From: Cymbidium sinense
Taxonomy: Eukaryota; Streptophyta; Magnoliopsida; Asparagales; Orchidaceae
Assembly (NCBI GenBank): GCA_021442155.1
Contig: CM038214.1
Span: 51,988,514 to 52,052,513 of the forward strand
DNA length: 64,000 nucleotides
Direction of reading: 5' to 3'
Below are positions 1 to 11,473 of this stretch, piece after piece. A program made the translations under genes and the position numbers. The notes beneath the pieces were generated by a model. That model ran no database searches. It was given only the letters and a program-made list of their open reading frames with translations, and was not told the origin of the DNA. Every line of letters begins with the position of its first letter. Position 1 is the first letter of the stretch.

Positions 1-230
1 CACATGTTGAGTTATGACCTCTCTAAGCTGAATCATCTTCGCCCATTTGGAAAAGTAGTTAATAGTAGCTAAGATGAACTGATGTCCCTTGGAAGAAAGA
101 GGATTAATAAGACCCACTAGGTTGGTACCCCAACAATTGAATGGCCATTAGGCCAATGTAGATGTTATGGTTGGTAGGACCACACCGTATTTGACATTGG
201 TGGCATCGCCCAGCAATATCCATGGATTGA
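1..230 (-). pseudogene. Ty3/Gypsy (Tat-type) integrase N-terminal fragment
   Basis: Read on the - strand, this stretch gives a zinc-binding CHQC element (CHQCQI) and then the start of an integrase catalytic core, resembling GLINPLSSKGHQFILATINYFSKW written in pieces: LVGLINPLSSKGHQF, then ILATINYFSKWAK. In the family this is the HHCC zinc finger leading into the DDE integrase that inserts retrotransposon DNA. The piece runs off the left edge of the window, so the DDE residues are mostly outside. It is joined abruptly to RNase H sequence on its right, so part of RNase H is missing. It is a relic with no intact frame. Family assignment is by motif recognition only. Confidence 0.75.
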
Positions 231-1170
231 TAATTAGCCTCAACATGGATTAGATGATGAGGTAGAGTGTGTTTTCCTTCTTCGCCATTGGCTTGGGCCA
301 ACAAAGCACCAAGGTAGTCTTCTAATGCGAGTGTAAAGTATGAGTAGCTTGCTTGATAGGATGGAAGAACGAACCGTGCAATGTTTGATGTTTTTAAGGC
401 ATGTTCATACTTGTCTTCCCACTTGAACTTGGTGTCCTTTTTGACAAGTGCTAAGAATTGATGACAAATTCCTGATAAGTTAGATATAATGCATCTTAGA
501 TATGCCAACCACCTAAAATGATCTGAGTTGAGTTAAACTTTTAGGGGGTGGCATTTCTAATATTGCCTTAAGCTTCTTTGGATTGAATTAGATTCCTTAG
601 TGTCAGACAATAAACCCAAGGAATTTTGTTATATTTACCCCAAATTCACACTTCAGGGGTTCATTTTGAGGCTAAATTATATTAAATGTTTGAAAACTAC
701 TCTTAAGTCAAAGGGAAGGTCTTTCATTTCTCTACTTTTGAGCATAAAATCATCGACATAGCACTCAACTTGATGATTAATGAGTTCATCAAAGATTTTA
801 GTCATACCGCTGGTATGTAGATCGGCATTTTAAGGCTAAAAGGCATGACCTTATAGTAATATATTCTGGTGTTCTAAAAGCAAGGTTTTCTTTCAAGGGC
901 CATCTTTATTTGGTTATATCCAAATGAGCCATCCATCAAAGAGAATGCTGCATGAGATGAGGCAATGTCCACCATCTACTCCAAGATTCATATTGGAAAT
1001 TCGTCTTTCCAACATGCCTTTTTTAAATCCCTAAAATCAACACATATATTAATTTTCCCATTCTTTTTCTTAACTAGGATGATACTAGCTAACCAAGTAA
1101 AGTATTTTTATTCTCAAATGAAGCCAACATCGATCAGTTTTTTAACTTCATAAATGACCTGTTGTTCTAT
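231..1170 (-). pseudogene. Ty3/Gypsy (Tat-type) reverse transcriptase and RNase H remnant
   Basis: The - strand reads as a plant Tat-lineage reverse transcriptase: VCVDFRDL-like and FSLMDGSFGYNQI segments near 900-1080, the catalytic box YVDD (749-760, inside ECYVDDFMLKS), then LRVVFKHL, SLKMNP and the thumb region ending in ISNLSG near 480-510. The start of RNase H follows, down to about 231. The YVDD aspartates are kept, but stop codons and frameshifts interrupt the frame throughout, so this is dead copy A of the element. RNase H is cut short after roughly its first few dozen residues and is fused to integrase sequence. The closest relative in the window is copy B, near 26821-27900. Confidence 0.85.
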
Positions 1171-2620
1171 GTCTAATTGCATGTGTCTAGGAGCTTGATA
1201 GGGTTAGCGTAGCTCTATGTTAGTTTATGGACTCACAGCCAATCCATACATCTCTTCATAACTCCATGCAAAGTAGCCCTTAAACTCCGTCAATAGCCTA
1301 ACTAAGTCATTGGTTTTAATTTCATTCAATAAAGAACTTATGTATGTCGGGCGTAGATCTTCTTCAGCTCCTAAGTTGATTTCCTTGAGATCGTCCATGG
1401 TTAACTTGATCTCTTCTTTGAACTTTGGTGGTGCATCATTGACTTCAAAATCATTTTGATCATCTGAAGTTTCTAAGCATAGCACCTCATATGAGTTAAT
1501 GTGATTTGAAAAGAACATATTAGATTCCAAATGATTGGTAATGACTAAGCAGTAATCATCATCATCAATTGGACCCATTGTATTGAATTGTAGTCCTGGT
1601 ATTGACTAAGAGCTTTTGTATTTGACCTTCCATATTCTTTTGAAGTAGTTTAACCTGTGCTTTGACCAAGTATGTGGGATTAACCCTTTATTTTTAAATT
1701 ATGAACACAAAGCAAGTACCAATCAAAAGGTAATTCAATTAAATCTTTATATGAATCATCCTCAAGTTTTGCATCAACTTCTTTACCTGAGGATGATTCT
1801 CCCAGAAAGAATCTCTGAGTCTTCACACTTGTGGATGACTTAGGAGCTTCCTTAACTACCAAGCCCTCATCTTTTTGAGAGGAAAGTGGGGTCAGAGCTA
1901 AAGTTTCCAACTGATGCCCAACTGTTTCACATATAGACTAGGATACACTTATACTTTGCTTTGGAGCCAGGACTTCATCGCTATCTGGCTCAAGTGTCAC
2001 CTCCAAGGGAATCTACCAGAAGAGTCACTATGCTAACCATATAAGACTCACCCTATGAACTAGATTCTAAGTCTATATAGTGTGTACTCAATGGGACATA
2101 CCTTTATTGGGTGGCCACAATGAGGTTTTCCACCCCTAGATCGCTCTAAACCGCCCTTCCTCTGGAGGTCGTCCCCTACCCATATGTTTGAATGGAGTAA
2201 TAAACTATGGGTGAAATCTAAATGTCGCCCACTTCCTCCTCCAAGTCTATTTCCGCTCCCTTTATTTTCTTTTTCATATTCTCTTTCTTCTATTTTCTTT
2301 TTCTTTCTTTTTCATTTTCTTTTCTTTTATTTTAAACTTTGGCCAAGTTCTGAGAATAGACTTGATCCTCATATATGCCGACCTCTGAATTGTAAAATGG
2401 CTTGAGATCTCTTTTAACACAAGAGATCTCACCTCTCACAAACTTCATACATTAATGTAAGGAATGGAACTATGTTGTTCTTATGTATCCATGGTTTCCA
2501 AGCAAAGCATTGAAAGATGTATCCAGTATATAATGTGAAACTTGGCTTTCTTCCAATCATCTATCTCCAAGGGCAACACTATAGAGCCTAAAGCTTGTTG
2601 ACCTCACTTTGAATTCAATT
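1171..2620 (-). pseudogene. Ty3/Gypsy (Tat-type) protease end and protease-RT linker remnant
   Basis: On the - strand the linker before RT is recognisable by EINLGAEEDLRPTYIS and the FAWSYEEM box (open part 1225-1578). Further upstream lies a poorly conserved linker (1680-1910). A C/T-rich tract near 2250-2340 reads as Lys/Glu-rich on the coding strand. The end of the retropepsin region lies near 2440-2620: in copy B the same place reads LGRPWI, a typical sequence at the protease C-terminus of this lineage. The frame is broken. The coding similarity stops near 2610-2640, where non-coding repeat X begins, at the same place as in copy B. Confidence 0.75.
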
Positions 2621-5600
2621 TTCCCATCTTAGACTTAGAAGTCTTCTAGACACTGACTTCTCTACATAAGACACTTCTAACAATTAGGTAAACACTTAAC
2701 CTAAGTCTAAGACTTAGGTTAACCATAGATTAGGTTATGCCTTAGGGATTAGAATAACCCACCTACCCTAAAACCCAAATCCAATCCATATACACCTTCT
2801 AAAATGAAACCTCAAGTTCAATTCAAACATCAAATTAAAATCCAAATCCAAACCCAAATTTAAAAACTAAATGATTGAAGCCCATGATCAAATCCAAACT
2901 TGAAACCCTTTCTAAGCCATATGACCTATCCCATGGACTTAGCTAAATCTTAAACCAAATTAATCCAAAATCAATTGATTTTCTCATAATTAATTTATAT
3001 CTTCAATCATCTTCCTAAAATAAATAAAATCTACACTCAAATGATCAAAACTAATTCAAACTAAATCAAATTAAATCAATACCGTTCCTAAGCCATATGA
3101 CCTATCCCATGGACTTAACCAAATCTTAATCCAAATCAAGTCAAACTCAATTGATTTTCTCACAAATCAATCATATTTTTAATCATCTTCACAAATTGAA
3201 ATGAACTATATATATTTAAATCATCAAAACTAAATCAAACCAAATTAAAATCCAAACCTAAGCCACATGACCCAACTCTATGGACTTAGCCAAATTTCTT
3301 CATTCCAAAACCCAAATTCAATTGATTTTCTCATGAATCAATCATACCTTCAATCATATTCACAAATATAAATTAAATCTACAATCATCAAGCCAAACCA
3401 AAATCAACCCATGTCAAACCCAACTTAACCCTTTTGACTTGAAATATTCAAATGAACCAAAACCCATTTGAACCTAAGCCAATTACAATTGAATTTATAT
3501 ATCAATCCCAAATCCATATATAAACTAAATCAAACTCAAACCAAAATTAAGCCAACTAAAACCCAATTGGTCCACTTGACCCAAAGTGGCCAATTTGATC
3601 TATTTGAGCCAAGTTCTAATCCTACCAAAATTGATTGAACAAAGCGATCAAAACCTCCCATCATGATTGTTGATCACCCTAGGTTGATCAATTGTCACAA
3701 ATTGGTCAAACCAAGTCAACTTGGTCATTTGACCAAGTCAACCCCAATATGAACCCAAACTAGCCAAACTACAACCTAAGCCAAATCCTTGAAACCAATG
3801 ATTCATACCAAATCAAAATCAATATTCGAATATGACTTGACCTTCAATTGAGTCAAACCAAACCCAATTGTCCCTCTTGACCCAAGTTGACCCAAATTGA
3901 CCTAAAAGACCAAATTGAGTTAAATTAAAATATAAACCAAATTGATTGCAATCAATGATTCAAGTTCATTCTAAATTGATTGTTGAACTTGACCAAAGCC
4001 ATGATTGGACCCAATTGAACCCAATCGACCTACATAGCCCAAATTGACCTAAAGGTTTAGGTTGGCCAAAATCAAAACCATATCTAAATTAATTGAAACC
4101 AAAGCTTGCAATCATCTTCAATTGGTGAACTAAACCCAAACCAACACCCAACCCAAGCCAATTTGGCCAATTTGGTCAAATTGGTCAACTTAACCCATTT
4201 GACCCAAATAAATTCAAATGAGCCAAAATCAAATCTAAGCCAAACTAAACCAAACCAATTGAACCAATACATCCCAAATAATCATATGAACTTGGCCCAA
4301 CCCTTGGTTTGACCTAATTTGACCAATTGGTCAACTTGATCAACCTAACCCCAATTCGACATAAATGATTCAAATCGAGGAAAACCTAACTAAATCAACT
4401 CTAATTGACTTGAAATTTGGGCTAACCCACTCTAGGCATTTCAAATCTGCCCAAGTCAAATCCTATATCAAATGATCATTCTACCCTTGGGTCAAAGGCA
4501 TCACATGAGACAAATCCAAGTGGTCATTTCCATTTCTTGGCCACTGTACTCTTCCAATGGTCCACCTAGGAACCTAGGACACTCTCCAACCTGACCCAAA
4601 GGGTGATTGGGTTGGACATGACCCATGGGAGGTGAAATCACCAAGCCCTACCTATTGGAGCATTCGAAACCCATACGACACCCATGATTCTTCCTTGGTA
4701 GCCACCTCCACACCTTCAACCAACCAAGTTGAGCCAGCTCACCTCCTCCCTACCACCCATGATACCCTGAGATGGTCGGATGGCCACTAGAAGCTAAACC
4801 TGATCCTACTGTCAGATCAAGATGAAGGGGGTAGACAGCCCCTCATTTCCACTTAAACACACACACAATTCATTCCTCAGAGCCCTAGCTACCCAAGAAG
4901 AGCTTCTAGAGCCATTTCCTAAGCTCCCAAGTTTGTTATTCAATCAAAAAACTTCCATTCCTATCCATTTTGAAATAGGACACTCCCATTTTTGACCTAA
5001 CTTCCCCATTTCTCCATCAAACTCAAATTAACTTTGCTCGCACCTTCCCCAGGGCTCATCAAGCAAGAACGAATCATCTCCCAAGCTTCTCGAGCATCGA
5101 AGTGGGACTTTGATCAAAGTTAAGCTCCAAATCATCGGCTTCCTTCTCAACACCAGGAATTGATCTAATTGCTACTCAAGGCTTCTCCACTAGATGAAGC
5201 TTTCAATGTTTGAGCCACCGCCTTGAGCTCAAGGTATGCTTCCAAAACGATTCTTAGCAAAAAATGGGTTGGAGCTTTTGAAGAAAACTTTCATCTGGTG
5301 ATCTTGACCATTGGATCCCTCGATGTCATGAAGGTGTGGGATAATTTTGGAGTTGATTCGAGCTTGGGTAAGCTTGGATCAAGAGAGAAATGGTAGACAA
5401 ACTCCATTCTTCCTTACTCACATGATGTTAGATCATGCACCGCCCATTCCACATGTTTAGAATGGACGATCGTGATTAGATCTGCTAGATCGATTTGATT
5501 TAATCCTATTAAGTTGTGGGATTAATCATAGCCATCTAATCTTAGATCGGATGACAAACAAGAAAGCACATCATCGCCATGTAGACGAAGATAAGTTTAA

Positions 5601-6969
5601 GTAACTCAGGTGCCATGGTGCCAAAGATTTTAATTAATCATTTTTAATGGCTAAAACTTCTAAAAATCATAGAACATCATAGAGAAATAAAAAATGCAAA
5701 TAAATACTCATTTTAATGGTATTTTAGAGGAGAATTAATTAAAAATGATCTTAACTAATTTTGAATAGTAATTCAAGTTTAATTACAAAATTAATTAGCT
5801 TAATTACTCCTTAATTACTTTAGCAATTAATCTGAAATTTTATGGCTTAATTTAGTGGGATGACTGTGCCTCCCAAAATTTTCTTGGGATTTATTGCTCA
5901 CTTAATTAGGAAAATTGATAAACCATAACTATTCTTTTAAGTTAATGATTAATTAATCCCATGAACAGTAAGAAATTGGTTAATTAAGTTTATTAATCAT
6001 TGTTCAATTGTAAGTGAACTAAGGAATAGGTTGGGACCCTTTCCCAAGTTCATTTCACCCTTTTTTAAGATGAAATTAATTAACATTTAACTATTTAATT
6101 AAATCACTTAATCAAATTGAAATCATAATCACATCACTAATTAATTAAATCATGATATCTTTAAGTTTAAAACCTAAAGGAGTTTAATGAAATTATGGTT
6201 AGTCCACATGTGTGGAAAACCATAAGAGTAATTAAGTCCTTAATCTAATTAACTATAATCATGTGCCAATTGCATTTCATCAGTTTATTTTCCATGCATA
6301 TCATGTTGGCTCATAATTATTTAGTTAGTTACTTTAAGGTGACATAAGTATGGGTAATTAAGAGTGCAACTTAATTAACCCATAAAATCAACTTAATTTC
6401 ATTTCTTTAAATTAAATCAAATCACTAATGTGGGAATAGGTTTAAAACAACAAGTGATGATTTTCTCTCCTTTAAATCAAATCATATCCAAAACTTAATT
6501 AATAAAGAAGCTTTGGTTTGTTTTAAATAATCTTATTTGATTTGATTATCCTTAAGAACTAGTTTGGTTGAATGAATCACATGCTTATATTTGATTGTCC
6601 TCTTCCAATCATGTTAAATTTGGTATGTCATTTGAATTCATGCATCCATCTTTTCAAAATCAAGTAAAATAAAATGGAATTCCTTTATGTAAGCTTGCAT
6701 GTGTTGATTTAATTTAATATATGTGTGCTATTATCACTATTAAATCCAAATGTCTTTTTTCAAAAGCTTATAAATGAATAATAATATGTGTTATGATGTT
6801 ATAAATACATAAGAAATATGCTTATAGCTTAAGTGTATGAATGTTGAGTTCTCTTTCCTCTATTCATGTGTTCATTTATATTAACCTGAATGGGTATATA
6901 GTTTGGACATCCCGGGAATACGAGGCTTTAGCTAGCCCCAAGGAGGTCATTTGATTACCTCACTTCCCT
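2621..6969. mobile_element. Long non-coding repeat X, copy A (probable nested retroelement part)
   Basis: This AT-rich stretch has no convincing coding sequence. It is repeated at 29376-32741 (copy B) and, from its internal position near 4350 onward, at 51795-54540 (copy C), always in the same orientation. It starts where Tat protease sequence stops. It contains a TTGACC-rich section (3540-4420), a section starting near 4500 that resembles a leader or LTR, and AATTAATTAA-rich DNA from 5600 to 6500. It ends inside a conserved block (6897-6969, with GAGGCTTTAGCTAGCCCCAA) that occurs three times in copy C. Length and lack of genes fit a large non-autonomous LTR element or a very long LTR, but I did not find paired LTR ends, a primer-binding site or target duplications. 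Class is therefore inference. Confidence 0.6.
3540..4420. repeat. CAAATTGACC / TTGGTCAA word-rich tract in X, copy A
   Basis: Short words such as CAAATTGACC, TTGGTCAA and GAACCAA recur irregularly, giving apparent open frames on both strands with Asn/Leu/Gln-rich or Trp/Phe-rich translations. The same tract is present at about 30290-31170. It is a degenerate short-word repeat, not a gene. Confidence 0.6.
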
Positions 6970-7034
6970 GGTTTGTTTTGATGAAATCAAAAGAAAAATG
7001 TTGAATGAATTTGTTCTCTAAAAAAAAAAAAAAA
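6970..7034 (+). pseudogene. GRP fragment 1: 3'-UTR stub only
   Basis: Only the last part of the GRP unit is left: the GATGAAATC...AAATGTTGAAT...TTTGTTCTCT segment found at the end of every full fragment, followed directly by an A run (about 7020-7034) and then CCCTAAA repeats. Its left side is cut by repeat X at 6969/6970. The coding part is absent. It shows that the X-containing block now abuts the inside of a GRP unit. Confidence 0.8.
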
Positions 7035-7887
7035 CCCTAAACCCTAAAACCTCAACCCTAAACCTAAAACCTAAACCCTAAAACTTAAACCCTAAACCAA
7101 AACCTACTAAACCCTAAACCCTAAAAAAAACCTAAAACCTAAACTAATATAAAATAAAATAAATAAATAAACCTAAACCTATATAAAATAAAATAAAAAT
7201 AAAATAAAACTAAATAAAACCTAAACCTAAACCTAAACCTAAACCTAAAATAAAATAAAATAAAAAATAAAACTAAAATAAAATAAAATAAATAAAAACC
7301 TAAACTAAACTAAAAAATAAAATAAACCTAAAATAAAAAACCTAAATAAAATAAAAACTAAATGTAAAATAAAAAATGTAAACCAAGAATAAAATAAAAT
7401 AAAACTAAATAAAAAACCTAAACCTAAAAATAAAATAAAATAAACCTAAACCCTAAACTAAAAAAAGAACCTAAACCTAAAATAAACAAAATAAAATAAA
7501 CATAAACCTAAACTAAAATAAACTAAACTAAAATAAATAAAACCTAAAACTAAACATAAATTAAACTAAACCTAAACCTTAAACTAAATAAAATAAAAAA
7601 CTTAAAATAAACCTAAAATAAAAGCCTATAACCAAAATAAAAAAATAAATAAAAACCTAAACCTAAACCTAAGAATAAAAAACAAAACCTAAATCGAAAA
7701 AATAAAATAAAAATAAAACTAAACTAAAAAATAAACATAAACCTAAACCTAAACATAAAAAATAAACTAAAATAAATAAACCTAAAAAAAATAAATAAAA
7801 CTAAATAAAAATAAAAATAAACCTAAATAAAAAAAATTTGAAATAAACTAAAATAAATTTAAAATAATCTAAATAAACTAAATAAAC

Positions 7888-7911
7888 CAAAACCTAGAGA
7901 TTTACTTAATT
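7888..7911. repeat. Junction word J, diverged copy
   Basis: It reads AACCTAGAGATTTACTTAAT and marks the change from the AAATAAA-type block to the CCCTAAA-rich block. It is a diverged version of the GGTTTACTTAATTT word seen elsewhere. Confidence 0.6.
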
Positions 7912-9090
7912 AAAAAAAACCTTAAACCCTAACCACTAAACCTTAAACCCAAAATCCTAAACCTTAAACCCTAAACCATAAACCTTAAAACTTAAACCTA
8001 ACCCTAAACCCTAAACTTAAACCCTAAACTAAAAAAATACTAAACTAAACCCTAAACTAAACTAAATATAAACCTAAACTAAAACTAAACCTAAATTAAA
8101 CCTAAAACTCTAAACTAAAACCTAAACCTAAAACCCTAAACTAAACTTAACTTAAACCTAAACTTAAACTATAAACCTAAAACCTAAACCTAAAGTTTTA
8201 ACCAACTTAAAACCTAAACCCTAAACTTAAACCACCTAGTTAACCCTAAAAATTTAAACCTAAAACCTAAAACTAAATTAAAAGCTAAACTAAACTTAAA
8301 CCTAAACCTAAACCCTAAAATTTAAACTTAAACCTTAAACCCTAAACTAAAACCCTAAACCCTAATCCTAAACCCTAAACCCTAAACCTAAACCTAAAAC
8401 CTAAACTAAATAAAACCTAAAAATAAAATAAATAAATAAACCTAAACCTAAATTAAAGAAAAAATAAAAATAAAATAAAATAAAAACCTAAACGAAAACC
8501 TAAACCTAAACCAAAAAAAATAAACTAAAACAAAATAAATAAAAAGCTAAATTAAACTAAAAAATAAAAGAAACCTAAGAATAAAAGTAATAAATAAAAT
8601 AAAAACTAAACATAAAATAATATTAAAATAAATCTAAAATAAAACTAAATAAAAACCTAAACCTAAAAAATAAACCTTAAAATAAAACCTAAAAATAAAT
8701 AACTAATAAAATCTAAACCCTAAATTAAAAAAAAACTAAACCTAAAATAAACAAAATAAAAAAAAAACCTAAACCTAAAATAAATAAAATATACACCTAA
8801 ACTTAAACCTAAAGTAAAACTAAATAAAATAAAATAAACTAAAAAAACCTAAACCTAAACTTAAAATGTAAAGTTAAACCTAAAATAAAACCTAAACCTA
8901 AACCTAAAAATAAAAAAAACCTAAAAAAATAAAACCTAAACCAAAAAATAAAATAAAATAAAACTCAATTAAAAAACCTAAACTAAACCAAAAAAAAAAT
9001 AAACTAAAATTTAAAACCTAAACTAAAATAAATAAACACAAAATAAATAAACTAAATTAAATAAAAATAAAAAATAAAATAAACTAAATT

Positions 9091-9117
9091 AACCTAAACC
9101 TACAGGTTTTCTTAATT
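9091..9117. repeat. Junction word J
   Basis: AACCTAAACCTACAGG followed by TTTTCTTAATT sits at the switch from AT-rich to CCCTAAA-rich DNA, about 305 bp before the GRP fragment at 9403. Confidence 0.7.
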
Positions 9118-9402
9118 AAAAAAAACCATAAACCCTAAACCTCCAATCCTAAACCCTAAACCCTAAAACCTAAACCCTAAAAAATCCTAAACCCTTAATC
9201 CTTAACCCTAACCCTAAACCCTTAACCCTAAAAGCATTAACCTTAATACCATAAACCCTAAACCCTAAACCTTAAACCCTAACCCTAAACCTTGAACCCT
9301 AAACCCCAAACCCTAAACTTAAAGCTAAAGTAACTAAATAAATTAAAAAATGAACCAAAACCCTAAAACCTAATAAACATAAACATAAACCTAAACCCTA
9401 AG

Positions 9403-9800
9403 AATGGGCAAACATTGATGTGAACATCACCATCAACAAGACTCCTAGATCTGATGGAGGAAGGTATTATCACAGAAGGGTGGGGATCTAGAGGTGTGGA
9501 TATGGAGGTGGTCTGAGTAGTGGTGCTGGAGGTGGAGAGTGACAGGTTATAGCCATGGTGGTGAAGTGGGAGAGATTGAGATATGATGGTGATCACTGAG
9601 AGGCTGGGGTGGTTCATGGAACTGAGAAATTGAAGAATCTACTATCTACTGTATTTAGAACTGTAGAGATCTTAAGTTATCTAGGTTTTGATTTGTTCTA
9701 TGCTTGCTCATTTTTTTTATTCCATTGCTTGAGTCTTAGAAACTTAGTTATTTGTTGATGAAATCAAAAAAGAAGAAATGTTGAATTTAATTGCTAAAAA
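9403..9800 (+). pseudogene. GRP fragment 2: 5'-truncated glycine-rich RNA-binding protein relic
   Basis: It begins AATGGGCA straight after CCCTAAG, as the other fragments do, and ends with the 3'-UTR segment and a short A run. The coding part carries recognisable Gly-rich codons and the GGGGTGGTTC near-end element, but several small deletions (for instance in the LDGRN stretch) destroy the frame. The end of coding reads GGAACTGAGAAATTGA, shortened relative to the others. This is one of the most diverged copies. Confidence 0.8.
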
Positions 9801-10115
9801 ATCACAAACCAAAACCCTAAACTAAAACCTAAAACCCTAAACCTAAACCCATCCCCTAAACCCTAAACCCACTAACCCTAAACCTAAACCCCAAAAAACC
9901 TAAACCTCTAAACCTAAACCAAACTAAAACCTAAAACAGACCTAAAACCCTAAACCTAAACCCTAAACTAAAAAAACCAAAACCCTAAACCAAACCAAAA
10001 ACTAAACCCTAAACACACCCTAAAACTAAACCATAAAACCTAAACCCTAAAAAGCTAAAAACCTAAACCTAAACTAAATAGAACATTAAAATAAAATAAA
10101 TAAATAAACCTAAAC
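9801..10115. repeat. Telomere-like DNA between GRP fragment 2 and LINE 1
   Basis: CCCTAAA, CCTAAA and ACCAAAA variants, turning AT-rich near 10080 just before the LINE end. Confidence 0.9.
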
Positions 10116-11473
10116 AATAATAATAACAACAAGACTTTATCCCACTAAGTGGGGTCAGCTACATGAATCTTTCATCTCCATTGTGTCCTATTATGTGTCA
10201 AATTCTCATTTAATTCAAGTATACTAAGGTCATTTTTATACATCTTAACCAAGTATTTAGGTCTACCTTACCTTTTAATATAAGGCAAATCTAATGCATC
10301 TACTCTAATCAACCATCATCTACCAACGCTTTATGTGGCCAAACCATTTGAGGTGACTCTCTCTTATCTTATATGCCACTGGAGCAACTCCAACTTTTTC
10401 CCGAACATACTCATTTCATATTTTATATTTAAGAGTATATCCACTCATCCATTTGAGCATCCTCATTTACTATATCACTTAACTTAGTCTTATGCTTCTC
10501 TTTTATTAGTCAACATTCCATAGCATAAGTCATTGCAGGTCTTACCACCATCTTATAAAATTTTCTCTTAAGTTTAAGTGGAACTTTTCTATCACATAAC
10601 AGTCCAGATGCATTCCTCCACTGGAACCATCCAACTTGAATTCTACTAATAATATCTCCTCTATTTCACCATCATTTTGAATAATAGATTATAAATATCT
10701 GAATCGCTCACTCTTATTTATAGCTGGTTCACCTAATGTCACAACACTACCACTAGAACTTCTACAACTAAAATTACACTCAATTTATTCAGTTTTAGAT
10801 CTGCTTAAACGAAAATATTTAGACTCTAATGTTGACCTCCATAATTCAAGTTTCTCTTGGACTCCCTCTCTAGTCTTATCAACAAGAAGAATGTCATCAG
10901 CAAAAAATAAGCACCAAGGTACATCTTCTTGTAAATGTCTAGTAAGAACATCCATAACTAAAGAAAAAAAAAAGATAAGGGATTAAAGCTGAACCTTGAT
11001 GTAATCCAACAAAAATAGGAAAATATTTTGTCAATCCTCCTTGTGTTTGGACACAAGTAATAGCTCTAGTATACATATCCTTAATGACTTGAATATAACC
11101 AATATTAACTCCTTTCTATTCTAGAACTCCAAAGAACATCTCTTGAAACTTTATCATAAGCTTTCTTTAAATTAATAATTATCATATGTAGATCCTCCTT
11201 ACTTTCTCTATACTTCTCCATCAAACCTCTTAACAAATGTATAGCTTCCATAGTAGATCTACCTGGCATGAAACCAAACTGATTGTGAGAAACTTTTGTA
11301 TCACATCATAACCTATGCTTAATTACTCTCTCCCATAATTTATTGCATGACAAATTAACTTAATTCCTCTATAATTTGCACACTCTTGTGCATCACCTTT
11401 ATTCTTAAATATAGGAACCGACAAACTCTTCCTCCACTCATCTGGCATCTTTTTAGTGTTTAAAATAGCATTA
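10116..11473 (-). mobile_element. RTE-type LINE fragment 1 (5'-truncated, degenerate)
   Basis: This is a non-LTR retrotransposon read on the - strand. Its 3' end lies at the left, with an ATAATAATAACAACAAG simple repeat (a TTG/TTA tail on the coding strand) and the well-known CCCACTAAGTGGGGTC palindromic element. The - strand translates to reverse transcriptase pieces: KKMPDEWRKS and NKGDAQECANYRGIKL near 11340-11460, [27 protein letters not shown] and the catalytic FADDILLVD near 10876-10905, then [10 protein letters not shown] and RLSRSKTE. The order matches the plant RTE-clade RT. Truncated at its 5' side inside RT at about 11473 and full of stops. Inserted into telomere-like DNA. Confidence 0.9.

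Larger units (their letters stand above)
7035..9402. repeat. Degenerate interstitial telomere-like DNA, block 1
   Basis: This block starts with CCCTAAA units and passes into long AAATAAA/AAACCTA variants (about 7140-7880), returns to CCCTAAA-rich DNA (7910-8400), and repeats the cycle (8400-9090 and 9118-9402). All units read CCCTAAA on the + strand. Just before 9403 comes the leader AAAGTAACTAAATAAATT that precedes many GRP fragments. No genes were seen. Confidence 0.9.

Noticed and set aside
2184..2405. Pro/Phe/Leu-rich + strand frame with a signal-peptide look
   Set aside because: It is antisense to the Lys/Glu-rich linker of the Tat pol remnant; the hydrophobic run is a C/T-rich tract.
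4084..4312. Overlapping 62- and 68-codon frames on both strands
   Set aside because: They lie in the CAAATTGACC word tract of X; the copy in X B does not keep the frames.
9363..9617. Open frame on the - strand (His/Ser/Thr-rich)
   Set aside because: It is antisense to GRP fragment 2; repeated GGN/GGTGGT codons keep other frames open. The same applies to - strand frames at 35561, 36790, 36857, 40547, 40674, 41440, 42257, 43692, 60854 and 60954.
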